From Acetobacter pasteurianus subsp. pasteurianus LMG 1262 = NBRC 106471 (GTDB lineage Bacteria; Pseudomonadota; Alphaproteobacteria; Acetobacterales; Acetobacteraceae), in contig NZ_CADO01000006.1 in the NCBI RefSeq assembly GCF_000285275.1, positions 43,190-107,189 on the forward strand: a DNA stretch of 64,000 bases. Reading direction: 5' to 3'. Below the pieces are notes generated by a model. That model had not been told where the DNA came from. It made no database searches and saw only the letters and a list, made by a program, of their open reading frames with translations. Positions 8,871 through 18,444 of the stretch are shown piece after piece. How positions within the stretch are numbered: the stretch's first letter is position 1; each line of letters opens with the position of its first letter. The translations under genes were made by a program, and so were the position numbers.

Positions 8871-8909
8871 AAAAAAGGCCGGGGGCTTTACAGCCACCCG
8901 GCCTTTTTT
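8871..8909. terminator. Bidirectional terminator between cysK and guaA
   Basis: AAAAAAGGCCGGG, a loop of about 12 bases, then CCCGGCCTTTTTT. The A and T runs on both sides make it usable by both converging genes. Confidence 0.9.
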
Positions 8910-8921
8910 ATGACGGGAAAC

Positions 8922-10523
8922 TTATTCCCACTCAATCGTGCCCGGTGGCTTGGACGTGATGTCATACGTTACGCGGTTAATCCCACGCACTTCGTTCACG
9001 ATACGCCCAGCAACACGGGTCAGGAAGCCCATGTCAAACGGGTAAACATCGGCTGTCATGCCATCTGTGCTGGTGACAGCACGCAGGGCGCAGGCCTGAT
9101 CATACGTGCGGCCATCACCCATCACACCAACGGTGCGCACTGGCAGCAACACGGCAAAGGCCTGCCAGATGGCATCATACAGCCCGGCAGCCCGAATTTC
9201 TTCCAGGAACACGGAATCCACCTTACGAAGCAGATCCAGTTTTTCCCGCGTGATGTTGCCCGGGATACGAATAGCCAGCCCCGGACCCGGGAACGGATGA
9301 CGCCCAACAATAATTTCGGGAATCCCCAGCTCACGCCCCAGATCGCGGACTTCATCCTTAAAGAGCTCGCGCAGCGGTTCGACCAGCTTCATGTTCATCC
9401 GGTCCGGCAAGCCACCCACATTGTGGTGAGACTTGATAGTAACGGAAGGGCCGCCCGTAAAGCTGACACTCTCGATCACATCTGGATAAAGCGTGCCCTG
9501 CGCAAGGAACTGCGCCCCACCCAGTTTTGTGGCTTCTTCTTCAAACACTTCCACAAACAAACGGCCAATAGTTTTCCGCTTGATTTCCGGATCTGTGACC
9601 CCTTCCAATTCTTTCAGGAAGATGTCTGAAGCATCGCGATGCACGAGCTGGATGTTAAACTGGCCGCGGAATGTTTTGATCACATCATCGGCTTCACCAG
9701 CACGCAGCATACCGTGATCAACAAAAATACAGGTAAGCTGATCGCCAATGGCTTCATGAATCAGAACCGCAGCCACGGAAGAATCTACACCACCGGACAG
9801 GCCGCAGATAACCTTGCCATCACCCACCTGTTCACGAATCCGGGCAATTTCCATTTCACGGAAACCAGCCATCGTCCATGTGCCGGAGCAGCCTGCAACA
9901 TTATGGGTAAAGTTCTTAAGCAGTGCGGCCCCATGCGGCGTGTGCACCACTTCCGGGTGGAACTGCACACCATACAGGCGGCGGCCTTCATCTGCGATAA
10001 CAGCAAACGGTGCACCTTCACTCACGGCAACGGTACGGAAACCGGGGGGAAGCTCCACTACGCGGTCACCGTGGCTCATCCATACCTGTTCACGGCCACC
10101 ACGTGCCCATGCACCACGGAACAGCGCGCAATCTTCTACAATATCAACAAAAGCGCGGCCAAATTCACGGTGATCCCCGCTTTCAACCTGCCCGCCCAAC
10201 TGCTTGCACATGGCCTGCTGACCATAGCAGATACCCAGCACAGGCACGGCCATTTCAAACACCACATCCGGCACGCGCGGGGCATCCGGGTTGTTTACGC
10301 TGGCAGGGCCACCAGAAAGAATAATACCACGGGGTGAAAACTGACGAATTCGTTCAGAATCTGCCGTAAACGGCCAGATTTCACAATACACACCACTTTC
10401 GCGCACACGGCGGGCAATAAGCTGCGTAACCTGACTTCCGAAATCCAGAATCAGAATACGGTCATGGTGCAAGGATTCATCCAGCTTGGAAGGCGAAACA
10501 GGCGGGGTGGCATCAACAGACAT
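8922..10523 (-). CDS. guaA: GMP synthase (glutamine-hydrolysing)
   Basis: This enzyme aminates XMP to GMP using glutamine and ATP. The 533-aa protein has an N-terminal class I glutaminase with GICYGQQ (nucleophile Cys) and QFHPEVVHT (His/Glu). A PP-loop ATPase domain follows, with [14 protein letters not shown]. The C-terminal dimerisation region ends in [17 protein letters not shown], a typical GuaA end. Length and order are normal for the family. It is monocistronic and converges on cysK. Confidence 0.95.
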   Translation of the reverse strand: MSVDATPPVSPSKLDESLHHDRILILDFGSQVTQLIARRVRESGVYCEIWPFTADSERIRQFSPRGIILSGGPASVNNPDAPRVPDVVFEMAVPVLGICYGQQAMCKQLGGQVESGDHREFGRAFVDIVEDCALFRGAWARGGREQVWMSHGDRVVELPPGFRTVAVSEGAPFAVIADEGRRLYGVQFHPEVVHTPHGAALLKNFTHNVAGCSGTWTMAGFREMEIARIREQVGDGKVICGLSGGVDSSVAAVLIHEAIGDQLTCIFVDHGMLRAGEADDVIKTFRGQFNIQLVHRDASDIFLKELEGVTDPEIKRKTIGRLFVEVFEEEATKLGGAQFLAQGTLYPDVIESVSFTGGPSVTIKSHHNVGGLPDRMNMKLVEPLRELFKDEVRDLGRELGIPEIIVGRHPFPGPGLAIRIPGNITREKLDLLRKVDSVFLEEIRAAGLYDAIWQAFAVLLPVRTVGVMGDGRTYDQACALRAVTSTDGMTADVYPFDMGFLTRVAGRIVNEVRGINRVTYDITSKPPGTIEWE

Positions 10524-10742
10524 GAACTGCAGGTCTTTCTGATTTCAGTGCCAGAACTGGCTTTTCCTAAGGATGTGCAGCCACATATAAGACTGCACGG
10601 GCTCTCTTACAGGCGGATATAAAGCCATGCTGTCATGGCGTCACCCTAAAAACCAGAAAGGTGCACACCTATTCCGCCTGATACCTGCCTTGCCTGTGCC
10701 ATACACAAGGTACAGATTGCCAACGAAATCAGGAGTTTTTGC

Positions 10743-11195
10743 ATGAAGCACACACGTTTTTCCTGTTGGCTGAAATATGGCGCACTGGCGTTAGGCGGCC
10801 TTGGCTTTTTTTGCACATCCGCCCACGCCGCCACGCAACCAGCATCTGCTGCAGATGACCCGTATGGCGAATGGATTGGCACCCTTGTGCAAGACAAAGG
10901 TGAAAATTGCCCCGTTAACGGCACATCACTCATGCAGATTGAACCCAAACGCATGATCTTTGTGCCTGAAATGGGCACGCTTATTCTGCGCGGCACGCCT
11001 GATAAGAGTAAGCAGCATTATCATGCTCAGCTCGTTTTAAAGGACGCCAAAAACCAGCCGCTTCCCATGGTATTTGAAGCCCATCCGGCAGGTGACACGT
11101 TTGAAGGTGTATACGGAACCCCCGAATGTCGGGCGCATGTTACGCTCCATCGCCCAGAAAACCGCAGTTGGAAAAACTTCCTGGGCAATGACTGA
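10743..11195 (+). CDS. Small exported protein of unknown function
   Basis: This is a 150-aa protein with a clear signal peptide (MKHTRFSC, hydrophobic GALALGGLGFF, cleavage near AHAA). A good AGGAG ribosome site lies 7 bases upstream. The mature part has DPYGEWIGTLVQD, two conserved-looking cysteines (NCPVNG and PECRAH) that could form a disulfide, and GDTFEGVYG. This resembles small beta-rich periplasmic proteins. I do not recognise the family. Confidence 0.7.
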   Translation: MKHTRFSCWLKYGALALGGLGFFCTSAHAATQPASAADDPYGEWIGTLVQDKGENCPVNGTSLMQIEPKRMIFVPEMGTLILRGTPDKSKQHYHAQLVLKDAKNQPLPMVFEAHPAGDTFEGVYGTPECRAHVTLHRPENRSWKNFLGND

Positions 11196-11268
11196 CAAAA
11201 AAATTTCACTTTTTTGCATTTTAGGGGTTGCCGACCCCACCGTGCTCGGCTAAACACCTGCTCACGGC

Positions 11269-11345
11269 GCACCCGTAGCTCAACTGGATAGAGCACCAGA
11301 CTACGAATCTGGGGGTTAGGAGTTCGAGTCTCTTCGGGTGCACCA
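11269..11345 (+). tRNA. tRNA-Arg (ACG)
   Basis: A 77-nt cloverleaf: acceptor GCACCCG pairs with CGGGTGC, anticodon stem CCAGA/TCTGG encloses the loop CTACGAA with anticodon ACG, and the T arm contains GTTCGAGTC. CCA is encoded. The ACG anticodon (wobble A deaminated to inosine) reads CGU/CGC/CGA. Confidence 0.93.
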
Positions 11346-11371
11346 CATTTTCCCAAGAAAATTTAAAATAC

Positions 11372-11410
11372 TTTATATGCATGATTTTGCATATAAATTT
11401 GTGTTTTTTG
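11372..11410 (+). terminator. Terminator-like hairpin after tRNA-Arg
   Basis: TTTATATGCA, a six-base loop, then the exact complement TGCATATAAA, followed by a T-rich stretch. The stem is AT-rich and thus weak, but the position after the tRNA fits. Confidence 0.5.
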
Positions 11411-11457
11411 TATTCTGAATGGGCGCAGTCAATCTGCGCCCGTTCCTATGCCTTTGC

Positions 11458-12858
11458 TCAAGAAATTCCGATATCCCGTAGTTTTTTGCCAGACATCAGA
11501 TTCCGCTCAATCTGCTCCAAACTGATGCCTTTGGTTTCTGGCACAAACAAATATGTCAGCCCTAAAAAGCAGGCATTCAATGCGGCAATCATTCCAAAGG
11601 TAGCAGAACCCCCTAACCATGCCAGCACACTTAAAAAAGAAGCACCAACAATCATGTTGGCAATCCAGTTTGTAAGGGTGGAAAGCATAATGCCCAGATC
11701 CCTGCCCTGCATTGGCTGAATTTCCGAACACAGAACCCACACAATCGGCCCGGCAGACATGGCATGAGCTACAATAAAAACCATAACCATAAAGACGCAT
11801 GCCATGCGGGATGCCTGATCCACCATGCTGCCATGGAGCAGCAAGGATAGGCTCGCCATGCTCAGCACCATAATGGCAAAGCCACAATACAGAACCGGCC
11901 TGCGCCCCCATTTATCCACCAAGCTGATGGCCAGGAATGTTGCCATCACATTTACCAGCCCGATCATGGCAGTGCACCACATCTGTGCAGTGCCTACAAA
12001 ACCTGCCAGCTGGAAAATACGCGGGGCGTAATACATCACCACATTAATGCCCGCGAACTGTTGCATAACTTGCAACAACATGCCCAAGCCAACCGAACGG
12101 CGGAAATTGCCGTTTGCGCGCAATAAGCTCCAGCCATTCTGCCGGGCCTGTAACTGGTTATGAATAGCCTTTATTTCGGCCCGGGCTTCCTGCGGGGTTG
12201 CACGCAGGCTTGTCAGCACTTCCAGCGCCTCGGCCCTCCGGCCACGCATCATGAGCCAGCGCGGGCTATAGGGTAGAAACAAAACCCCAATAACGTAAAC
12301 AATCCCGGGAACGGCAATAATGCCGAACATCCAGCGCCACTGCCCGTGGTAGCTAAAAAACGTATCGCTTAAAAACGCTAGAAAAATACCTATCGTAATC
12401 ATAAGCTGATAGGTGGAAATCATGGCGCCGCGGCTGGATTGATCTGATACCTCAGAAAGATACAGGGGAGCGGCAAAAGCAGCCACACCAATGGCCAGCC
12501 CCATCAGCACGCGCCCGGCTATAAGCACAGACACAGACCATGCTAGAGCACACAGTAAGGAGCCGGCAATAAAAACGCCGCCCCCAAAAACCAAAGACCA
12601 TTTGCGTCCGGTATGCCGGGTAATCCACCCAGCACCTACAGCCCCAACGGCCGCCCCTGCCATCATGGCGCTGACAATCCATTCCTGCGCCAGAGTAGAT
12701 GCGTTGAAATCCCGCGCCAGAAAATCCAGCGCCCCGGAAATAACGCCAATATCCAACCCGGACATGAGTCCAGCCGTTGCAGCCAGAACACCAACAACCA
12801 CAACCTTTATGGGGACAGTACTTTCTGCTCCCTTCTCAGGCATTGCTGCGTTTTCCAT
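11458..12858 (-). CDS. Sugar porter MFS transporter
   Basis: This is a 466-aa, 12-helix proton/sugar symporter of the GalP/XylE group. Family marks in order are GLDIGVISGAL in helix 1, RHTGRK in the first cytoplasmic loop, PLYLSEVSDQSSRGAM, PYSPRWLMMRGR before the central loop, QQFAGINVVMYYAPRIF in helix 7, DKWGRRP, and the terminal PETKGISLEQIE. Substrate cannot be told from sequence; glucose, galactose, xylose or arabinose are all possible. It stands alone on the minus strand. Confidence 0.87.
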   Translation of the reverse strand: MENAAMPEKGAESTVPIKVVVVGVLAATAGLMSGLDIGVISGALDFLARDFNASTLAQEWIVSAMMAGAAVGAVGAGWITRHTGRKWSLVFGGGVFIAGSLLCALAWSVSVLIAGRVLMGLAIGVAAFAAPLYLSEVSDQSSRGAMISTYQLMITIGIFLAFLSDTFFSYHGQWRWMFGIIAVPGIVYVIGVLFLPYSPRWLMMRGRRAEALEVLTSLRATPQEARAEIKAIHNQLQARQNGWSLLRANGNFRRSVGLGMLLQVMQQFAGINVVMYYAPRIFQLAGFVGTAQMWCTAMIGLVNVMATFLAISLVDKWGRRPVLYCGFAIMVLSMASLSLLLHGSMVDQASRMACVFMVMVFIVAHAMSAGPIVWVLCSEIQPMQGRDLGIMLSTLTNWIANMIVGASFLSVLAWLGGSATFGMIAALNACFLGLTYLFVPETKGISLEQIERNLMSGKKLRDIGIS

Positions 12859-12937
12859 TTATTGTTCCACTTTGTTTTTCTGGAAGACGCAGAGGCTTTA
12901 CAGGTAATTGGCTCAAAAGGGAAAAGACTTTCTCCTC

Positions 12938-14194
12938 TTATCCTCCACGCACCTGAATACAGGGGAGCGCGCGTGCCCGCAGCACCTGACAAACATCAGC
13001 CGGGCCAGTATTCTGAGCCGTAATAAACTGCGCCCGATAATAAGACCGACCAGCTACAGAAGCCTGCGTAACAGTAGGACGCACAGATAAGGCATGTGCT
13101 GTTAGCAGACGATTTACAGATTCCAGCGTATGCTGTGCCTCGGCATAAGATGCAAAAGCCCCTACCTGTACCGCTCCTGATGATCTTGCTGACAAAGATG
13201 ATGAAAGCAGCGCGAGAACATGCGCCGGGCTGGAACGCGCATATCGTCTTTGTTCTGAAGGAACATTATACGCTGCGGTTTGCACTGGTAGGCTGTTGGA
13301 TCCTACCGGTGCCACTGCAAGCGGTGTCGCCGTTACCGCCTGATCTGAAATACCGGCTGGTTGCGCCTGTGCAACTTCTATAGGAGCGGCTTCTTCAACC
13401 GGTTGCGGGTCTGGATGAGGTGTATCTCTATCCATCAAGCAAGGGGTTGAGGGATCATATGCTGCATCAGGGTCACGCAAACAGCCATCGGCCGTGCGCG
13501 AAAGATCTGCCCGTGCGTATTCTGCTACAGGAGCTGCCGCTACGGATGAACCAGCACTGGCAACCATTACAGAGGAAGGTGCCGGGGCAAAACTGCCCGC
13601 TGGTGCGGATTCTGTACCCAGATGAGGCGTAATGGATGCAACGTAATTCACCGTTTCATCCGGCAAAGGCCGCCCAGACGTTAAATAGTCATCTACGCGT
13701 TGTGGGCCTGCATTATAAGCTGCCAAAAATCCGGGCGCACCGTAATGATCATACATCTGGCGGATATATCCTGCTCCCGCCATAATATTATCATGTGGGT
13801 TATATGGGTCTCCCCCCAAATTGAACTGGCTTTGCATATCTGCATAGGTAGCGGGCATAAGCTGCATCAGCCCCATTGCACCGGCGGATGACGTTGTAAG
13901 TTGACCATCCAGATACTGATGCCCACCCGATTCCTGCTGCATCACGGCACGTATCCAGCTTTCCGGTATGGAAAAACGCTGCGCTGCTTCCTTGATATAT
14001 GGCCCCCACGGATCTTCTGCCGGACCTACAGGCCTATAGGCTGCCGGGTTAGCTTCTGATCTTTCATATGCCGCCTGATAATACGCCTGGGAGGATGCAT
14101 ACCCTCCGGGCCTGACAGCAGGCGTAGCGCACCCCGCCAACCCCAACAGTAGCGCGGCACATACCGTTTGCCGTTGCTGAATCCGAAAAGACAC
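12938..14194 (-). CDS. Lytic transglycosylase lipoprotein with SPOR domain
   Basis: This 418-aa lipoprotein cuts peptidoglycan. The GTG at 14194 is chosen because AGGGG precedes it by about 8 bases and the resulting N-terminus (VSFRIQQRQTV, hydrophobic core, LAGC) is a proper lipoprotein signal; upstream TTG/GTG starts would bury the signal. The SLT domain has IRAVMQQESGG with the catalytic Glu, SSAGAMGLMQLMP and FLAAYNAGPQRVDDYL. A Pro/Ala-rich linker leads to a C-terminal SPOR domain (VQVGAFASYAEAQ), which binds denuded glycan at the septum. It resembles the protein at 21,316-22,680. Confidence 0.85.
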   Translation of the reverse strand: MSFRIQQRQTVCAALLLGLAGCATPAVRPGGYASSQAYYQAAYERSEANPAAYRPVGPAEDPWGPYIKEAAQRFSIPESWIRAVMQQESGGHQYLDGQLTTSSAGAMGLMQLMPATYADMQSQFNLGGDPYNPHDNIMAGAGYIRQMYDHYGAPGFLAAYNAGPQRVDDYLTSGRPLPDETVNYVASITPHLGTESAPAGSFAPAPSSVMVASAGSSVAAAPVAEYARADLSRTADGCLRDPDAAYDPSTPCLMDRDTPHPDPQPVEEAAPIEVAQAQPAGISDQAVTATPLAVAPVGSNSLPVQTAAYNVPSEQRRYARSSPAHVLALLSSSLSARSSGAVQVGAFASYAEAQHTLESVNRLLTAHALSVRPTVTQASVAGRSYYRAQFITAQNTGPADVCQVLRARALPCIQVRGG

Positions 14195-14461
14195 CTGCCG
14201 TCCCCTTCCGCATGCACTTTTGCCAATAAGGCTTGTCCCATAAACTTGCGACAAAAAGCACGGATTACGGGGCTTCCCCACATCTATTACCAATATGTCA
14301 TTTTCATGAAAGATGGCTGTTTAGCTGCCTTTCTAAAAGTTCCCCCATCACAACATATTGTTATAACGACATTTTTTCTTGCATCGGGCCGCAACCGTTC
14401 CCTTAAGATTGTTTTTATCCCCCACGTAAGAAGGGGAATTAACGCCTATTCAGGAACTGCC

Positions 14462-16054
14462 ATGTTCATACAGCCACTTGTTCCGGCGGGACACAGCCTT
14501 GTGCTGTCATTTCTGCTCGCGGCCTCACCTATTATTGTTACACTCTTTGTTATGGGTATTCTGCGTCGCCCGGCATGGCAGGCCACTCTGGGCGGCTTGA
14601 TTGTAGGGTTGCTGGTAGCCACCACAATTTGGGGGCTGCCTGCCAAATTGGCTGTTGCCAGCATTAGCAACGGTGTTGTGTTTTCCCTTCTGCCAGTGAT
14701 GTGGATTGCTCTTTCGGCACTCTTTCTGTTCAACGTGGCTGTGCAGAACGGACGATTTGATGCTTTCCGAGACTGGATTATCCAGCACGTTCCCAATGAC
14801 AGGCGCATCATGCTTGTTGTTCTGGGCTTCTGCTTTAGTGCTGCACTAGAAGGCGTGGCTGGGTTTGGCACACCTGTAGCCATTACCAGTGCGTTGCTGA
14901 TCATGCTCGGTTTTCCGGCATTGGATGCCCTTACCTATGTGCTGATCTTTAACTCCGCACCGGTAGCATTTGGTGGCTTGGGTATTCCCGTTACCGTTCT
15001 GGGCTCTATTACAGGGCTACCGGCAGATGTGCTGGGGGCAACCATTGGGCGGCAGCTTACCCCGTTTGCACTGCTTATTCCTTTTTATGTTATGGCGCTT
15101 TACGGCGGGTGGCGCTCTGTCCGGCAGACATGGCCTGTGCTGCTAGTGGCTGGTGGCAGCTTTGCCCTGACATTGCTGATTATCTCTGGTGCCGGGCTTT
15201 ACAGCCTGAGCAACGTACTTTCTTCTAGCGTGGCACTTGTAGCGACCATTGGGTTCCTACGCTTTTGGAAACCCGCATCAGATCCACAATACGCTATTGA
15301 TCTCACCCATCTAAACAACCAGCAAGCAAGTGCAGTTCCTGTCCCCCGCTGGCAAGGGTGGATTCCGTGGATTACGGTTATTGCTGTGGTGATTGCATGG
15401 GATGCGCTGCATATTGCCAAAATTGGCACCCTGCCCATTCATTGGCCGGGGCTGGATAATGCGGTGTTTATCTCTTTGTATAAAACGCCTTATGCCGCCG
15501 TGTGGAAGTTTGAACCCTTGGGCACCGGCACGGCCATTCTGGTTGCCACCATTCTGACAGCCCTGTTCACCCGCACAAAACTACAGCAGTTTGGTGCGGC
15601 AGCCCGTACCACGCTCAAACAGGGGTGGCTGGCCGTTGTGACTGTTGCACTCACAATCGGACTGGCATTTTTGATGAACTATTCCGGCATGACCTATACT
15701 TTGGGATATGCGGTTTCTTCCGCTGGCATGGTCTTCCCGCTGGTTTCTGTTTTCCTTGGCTGGATTGCCGTGTTCCTAACGGGGAGTGACACCTCAGGCA
15801 ACGCTCTTTTCGGTAACCTGCAGGTGGCTGCAGCGCATCAGCTTTCACTAGACCCGGTGCTGTTTGCATCTGCAAACTCATCAGGGGGCGTGATGGGTAA
15901 GATGATCTCGCCCCAGAACATCACCACTGGCGTATCTGTAACATCCCTCAAAGGACAGGAAGGCACAGTGCTGGCGCGCACCTTCAAGCACAGCCTGTTT
16001 TTAACATTCTGTATCGGGTTGGTAGTTGTCTTTCAGCAATTTGTGCTGCGATAG
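14462..16054 (+). CDS. lctP: L-lactate permease
   Basis: This is a 530-aa multi-pass membrane protein of the LctP family that imports L-lactate with protons. The ATG at 14462 follows AGGA at correct spacing and gives MFIQPLVPAG, a normal start; the frame stays open far upstream over the divergent transglycosylase promoter, which I discount. Family stretches include ALEGVAGFGTPVAI, FNSAPVAFGGLGIPVTV and, near the end, SGGVMGKMISPQNITTG. Lactate use is common in acetic acid bacteria. No lactate dehydrogenase gene is adjacent. Confidence 0.9.
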   Translation: MFIQPLVPAGHSLVLSFLLAASPIIVTLFVMGILRRPAWQATLGGLIVGLLVATTIWGLPAKLAVASISNGVVFSLLPVMWIALSALFLFNVAVQNGRFDAFRDWIIQHVPNDRRIMLVVLGFCFSAALEGVAGFGTPVAITSALLIMLGFPALDALTYVLIFNSAPVAFGGLGIPVTVLGSITGLPADVLGATIGRQLTPFALLIPFYVMALYGGWRSVRQTWPVLLVAGGSFALTLLIISGAGLYSLSNVLSSSVALVATIGFLRFWKPASDPQYAIDLTHLNNQQASAVPVPRWQGWIPWITVIAVVIAWDALHIAKIGTLPIHWPGLDNAVFISLYKTPYAAVWKFEPLGTGTAILVATILTALFTRTKLQQFGAAARTTLKQGWLAVVTVALTIGLAFLMNYSGMTYTLGYAVSSAGMVFPLVSVFLGWIAVFLTGSDTSGNALFGNLQVAAAHQLSLDPVLFASANSSGGVMGKMISPQNITTGVSVTSLKGQEGTVLARTFKHSLFLTFCIGLVVVFQQFVLR

Positions 16055-16084
16055 CCGGTTTATTGCCAGCAGGTTACGGAAAAC

Positions 16085-16118
16085 AAAAACGGCCCCATTG
16101 AGGTAGGGCCGTTTTTTT
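16085..16118. terminator. Bidirectional terminator between lctP and the monooxygenase gene
   Basis: AAAAACGGCCC, a 10-base loop, then GGGCCGTTTTTTT. It lies between two converging genes, with A and T runs on both sides. Confidence 0.9.
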
Positions 16119-16140
16119 ATGCAGTTTTCACTACGTGCGC

Positions 16141-16443
16141 TTAGGCACCGGGGAGAGGCTGCAGGATATGAAGCTGAATAGGCGCTTCCAGCAGCGTGTT
16201 CAGTTCTGCTGCAAGTGTTTTGAAATGCGGTGTTTCCATATGATCCTGCAATGCCTTGCGGCTTGCCCAACGTTCTACAAAAACAAATGTCTGCGGATCA
16301 TCCAGATCACGATTGGGCACATACTGGCTGTTGGTGCTTTCTGCACGAGATGGCTTGATGCACGCCACCATGGCCTGTGCCACTTTTTCCTCTGCGCCCG
16401 GCTTTGCCTTCAAAAGAGCAACAACTGTAATTTCTTCGCTCAT
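16141..16443 (-). CDS. Putative quinol monooxygenase (ABM domain, YgiN-like)
   Basis: This is a 100-aa single-domain protein of the antibiotic biosynthesis monooxygenase fold, a dimeric alpha-beta barrel. Visible features are ITVVALLKAKPGAEEKV, the central FVFVERWASRKALQDHMETPHFK and the final beta strand. Such proteins act on quinols or small aromatics without a cofactor, or serve in stress defence. Substrate is unknown. It stands alone. Confidence 0.8.
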   Translation of the reverse strand: MSEEITVVALLKAKPGAEEKVAQAMVACIKPSRAESTNSQYVPNRDLDDPQTFVFVERWASRKALQDHMETPHFKTLAAELNTLLEAPIQLHILQPLPGA

Positions 16444-16591
16444 GCTAGCGCCTCTTTCCTGCTAAATTGCGATCACGCGTGAATAGTAGGCAATATGTTT
16501 CCCCCTGACTACGGGATGAAACCCCACTTCTGAGCACATCAGGCATTTGACAGCTTGGAGTGCGCGATGCCGCCCTTTATACTCCCGCACC

Positions 16592-17572
16592 ATGATAGTA
16601 ATTACAGGGGGAGCCGGTTTTATCGGCTCATGCCTACAGGCTGCATTGGCCGCCAGAGGGCTGGAAACAATAATTGTTGATTGGCTTGGGCAGGAAGGCA
16701 AATGGCGCAATGTGTCCCAACATGCACCCACGCGCCTGATTGCCCCAGAAAATCTGGAAGCCTTTTTGGCCACAACCCCAAAAATAGACACCATCTTCCA
16801 TATGGGCGCTATTAGTGAAACCACCGCAACAGATGGTGATCTGGTATGGCGCACCAATGTGGAACTCTCACAAACATTATGGGACTGGTGCACACGCAAC
16901 CGTGCAAGATTTATCTATGCATCTTCAGCCGCCACATATGGCGCGGCTGACAGACCAGAACTGTTCAATGATGATCCGGGCAATCTTTCACAACTGAGAC
17001 CACTTAATTTGTACGGCTGGTCCAAACACGTGTTTGATCAGCACGTTACCACCACACTTGATCAGCACACACCACGGCCGCCTCAATGGGCCGGGCTAAA
17101 GTTTTTTAACGTGTACGGGCCAAACGAATACCACAAAGGCAAGATGATCTCTGTGGTTAAGGTAAAATATGATGAGGTAAAATCCGGCCAGCCTGCACGT
17201 CTGTTCCGATCTGACAGGCCAGATATTGCAGATGGCATGCAGGCCCGTGACTTCATATGGGTGGGTGATGTCGTAAACGTTATGCTCTGGCTGTATGACA
17301 ACCCGGAGGTATCAGATCTGTTTAATTGTGGCACAGGTACCGCACGCACCTATCTGGATATGGTCCATGCCGTGTGTGATGCCATTGGCTGCGAACGCCG
17401 GGTAGAATTTATTGATATGCCCCAAAGCTTGCATGGGCAGTATCAATCCTACACACAGGCAGATCTTTCCCGCCTGCGGGCTGCTGGTTACACTGGCCAG
17501 TTCACACCGCTGGAAGAGGGCGTTAAACGCTACGTGCAAGATTATCTTGCCACGAATAATGCCTATCTCTGA
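16592..17572 (+). CDS. hldD: ADP-L-glycero-D-manno-heptose 6-epimerase
   Basis: This is the last enzyme in the making of ADP-heptose for lipopolysaccharide core. The 326-aa protein is a short-chain dehydrogenase-type epimerase. It has the NADP site MIVITGGAGFIGS at the very start, HMGAISETTATDGD, the active-site pair YGWSK and the HldD-specific KFFNVYGPNEYHKGKM. The frame opens 15 codons earlier, but starting at the nucleotide-binding strand is normal for the family. It heads a five-gene envelope operon, with 24 bp before lgt. Confidence 0.9.
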   Translation: MIVITGGAGFIGSCLQAALAARGLETIIVDWLGQEGKWRNVSQHAPTRLIAPENLEAFLATTPKIDTIFHMGAISETTATDGDLVWRTNVELSQTLWDWCTRNRARFIYASSAATYGAADRPELFNDDPGNLSQLRPLNLYGWSKHVFDQHVTTTLDQHTPRPPQWAGLKFFNVYGPNEYHKGKMISVVKVKYDEVKSGQPARLFRSDRPDIADGMQARDFIWVGDVVNVMLWLYDNPEVSDLFNCGTGTARTYLDMVHAVCDAIGCERRVEFIDMPQSLHGQYQSYTQADLSRLRAAGYTGQFTPLEEGVKRYVQDYLATNNAYL

Positions 17573-17596
17573 CCCAGCCATACCGGATCACCCATC

Positions 17597-18436
17597 ATGC
17601 TTCCTGTTCTGATGTTTCCTCAGTTTAACCCGGTGCTGGTGCATGTCGGGCCATTTGCCATACGGTGGTATGCGCTCTCCTACATCATCGGCATTGTGCT
17701 GGGCATTACGCTGTTGCGGCGATTGGTTAACCTTCCTCCGCGTGCAGGCACGCCAGAACTGGCAGATGACTTTCTGGCTTGGGTCACCCTTGGCATTCTG
17801 ATGGGTGGCCGGCTGGGATACGTGCTGTTTTACCAGCCCGGCTATTACATTACGCACCCTCTGGCCATGCTGGAAGTATGGCACGGGGGCATGTCCTTCC
17901 ACGGTGGCGCACTTGGCGTAATTATCGCCATGATGCTGTTTACATGGCGGCACAAGCTAAACTTTCTGGCCTTTGCAGACCGCGTCACCATTGCCGTGCC
18001 TATTGGTTTGGGGCTGGGCCGCGTGGCCAACTTTATCAATGGTGAACTCTGGGGGCGTGAGGCTCCGGCCTCTCTGCCATGGGCAATGATCTTTCCCGAT
18101 GGTGGGCCAATCCCGCGCCATCCCTCTCAGATTTACGAGGCACTTACAGAAGGGCTCCTGCTCTTTTTGGTTATGTTTGCGGCCTCTCGTAAACTCTCTA
18201 TCCGTCAACATCCCGGTTTTCTTGCTGGCCTGTTTCTTGCCGGATATGCCTGCGCCCGCAGCTTTTGCGAATTCTTTCGTGAACCGGATTCATTCCTTGG
18301 GTTTCTGCCCGGTGGCATCACAATGGGGCAACTGTTGTGCTGCCCCATGCTGGCAGCGGGTATTGCGCTTATGGTGTATGCCAACCGCCACCCTGTTTAC
18401 GAAGGCATTCCCCCAGAAGCAGAAGCCAAGCCATAA
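17597..18436 (+). CDS. lgt: Prolipoprotein diacylglyceryl transferase
   Basis: This inner-membrane enzyme attaches diacylglycerol to the lipobox cysteine, the first step of lipoprotein maturation. The 279-aa, seven-helix protein has the Lgt signature HGGMSFHGGALGVIIA, GRVANFINGELWG with its essential residues, and PRHPSQIYEALTEG. It acts on the several lipoproteins encoded nearby. It lies between hldD and midA with short gaps, so it is probably co-transcribed. Confidence 0.94.
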   Translation: MLPVLMFPQFNPVLVHVGPFAIRWYALSYIIGIVLGITLLRRLVNLPPRAGTPELADDFLAWVTLGILMGGRLGYVLFYQPGYYITHPLAMLEVWHGGMSFHGGALGVIIAMMLFTWRHKLNFLAFADRVTIAVPIGLGLGRVANFINGELWGREAPASLPWAMIFPDGGPIPRHPSQIYEALTEGLLLFLVMFAASRKLSIRQHPGFLAGLFLAGYACARSFCEFFREPDSFLGFLPGGITMGQLLCCPMLAAGIALMVYANRHPVYEGIPPEAEAKP

Positions 18437-18444
18437 GCACGCGC

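Noticed and set aside
11027..11356. Minus-strand frame over the tRNA-Arg region
   Set aside because: It overlaps a small exported protein and a tRNA and reads through the tRNA; such frames near tRNAs are common annotation artefacts.
14340..14461. Operator for a lactate-responsive regulator upstream of lctP
   Set aside because: Only a very short AACA...TGTT symmetry is visible, too little to support a site.
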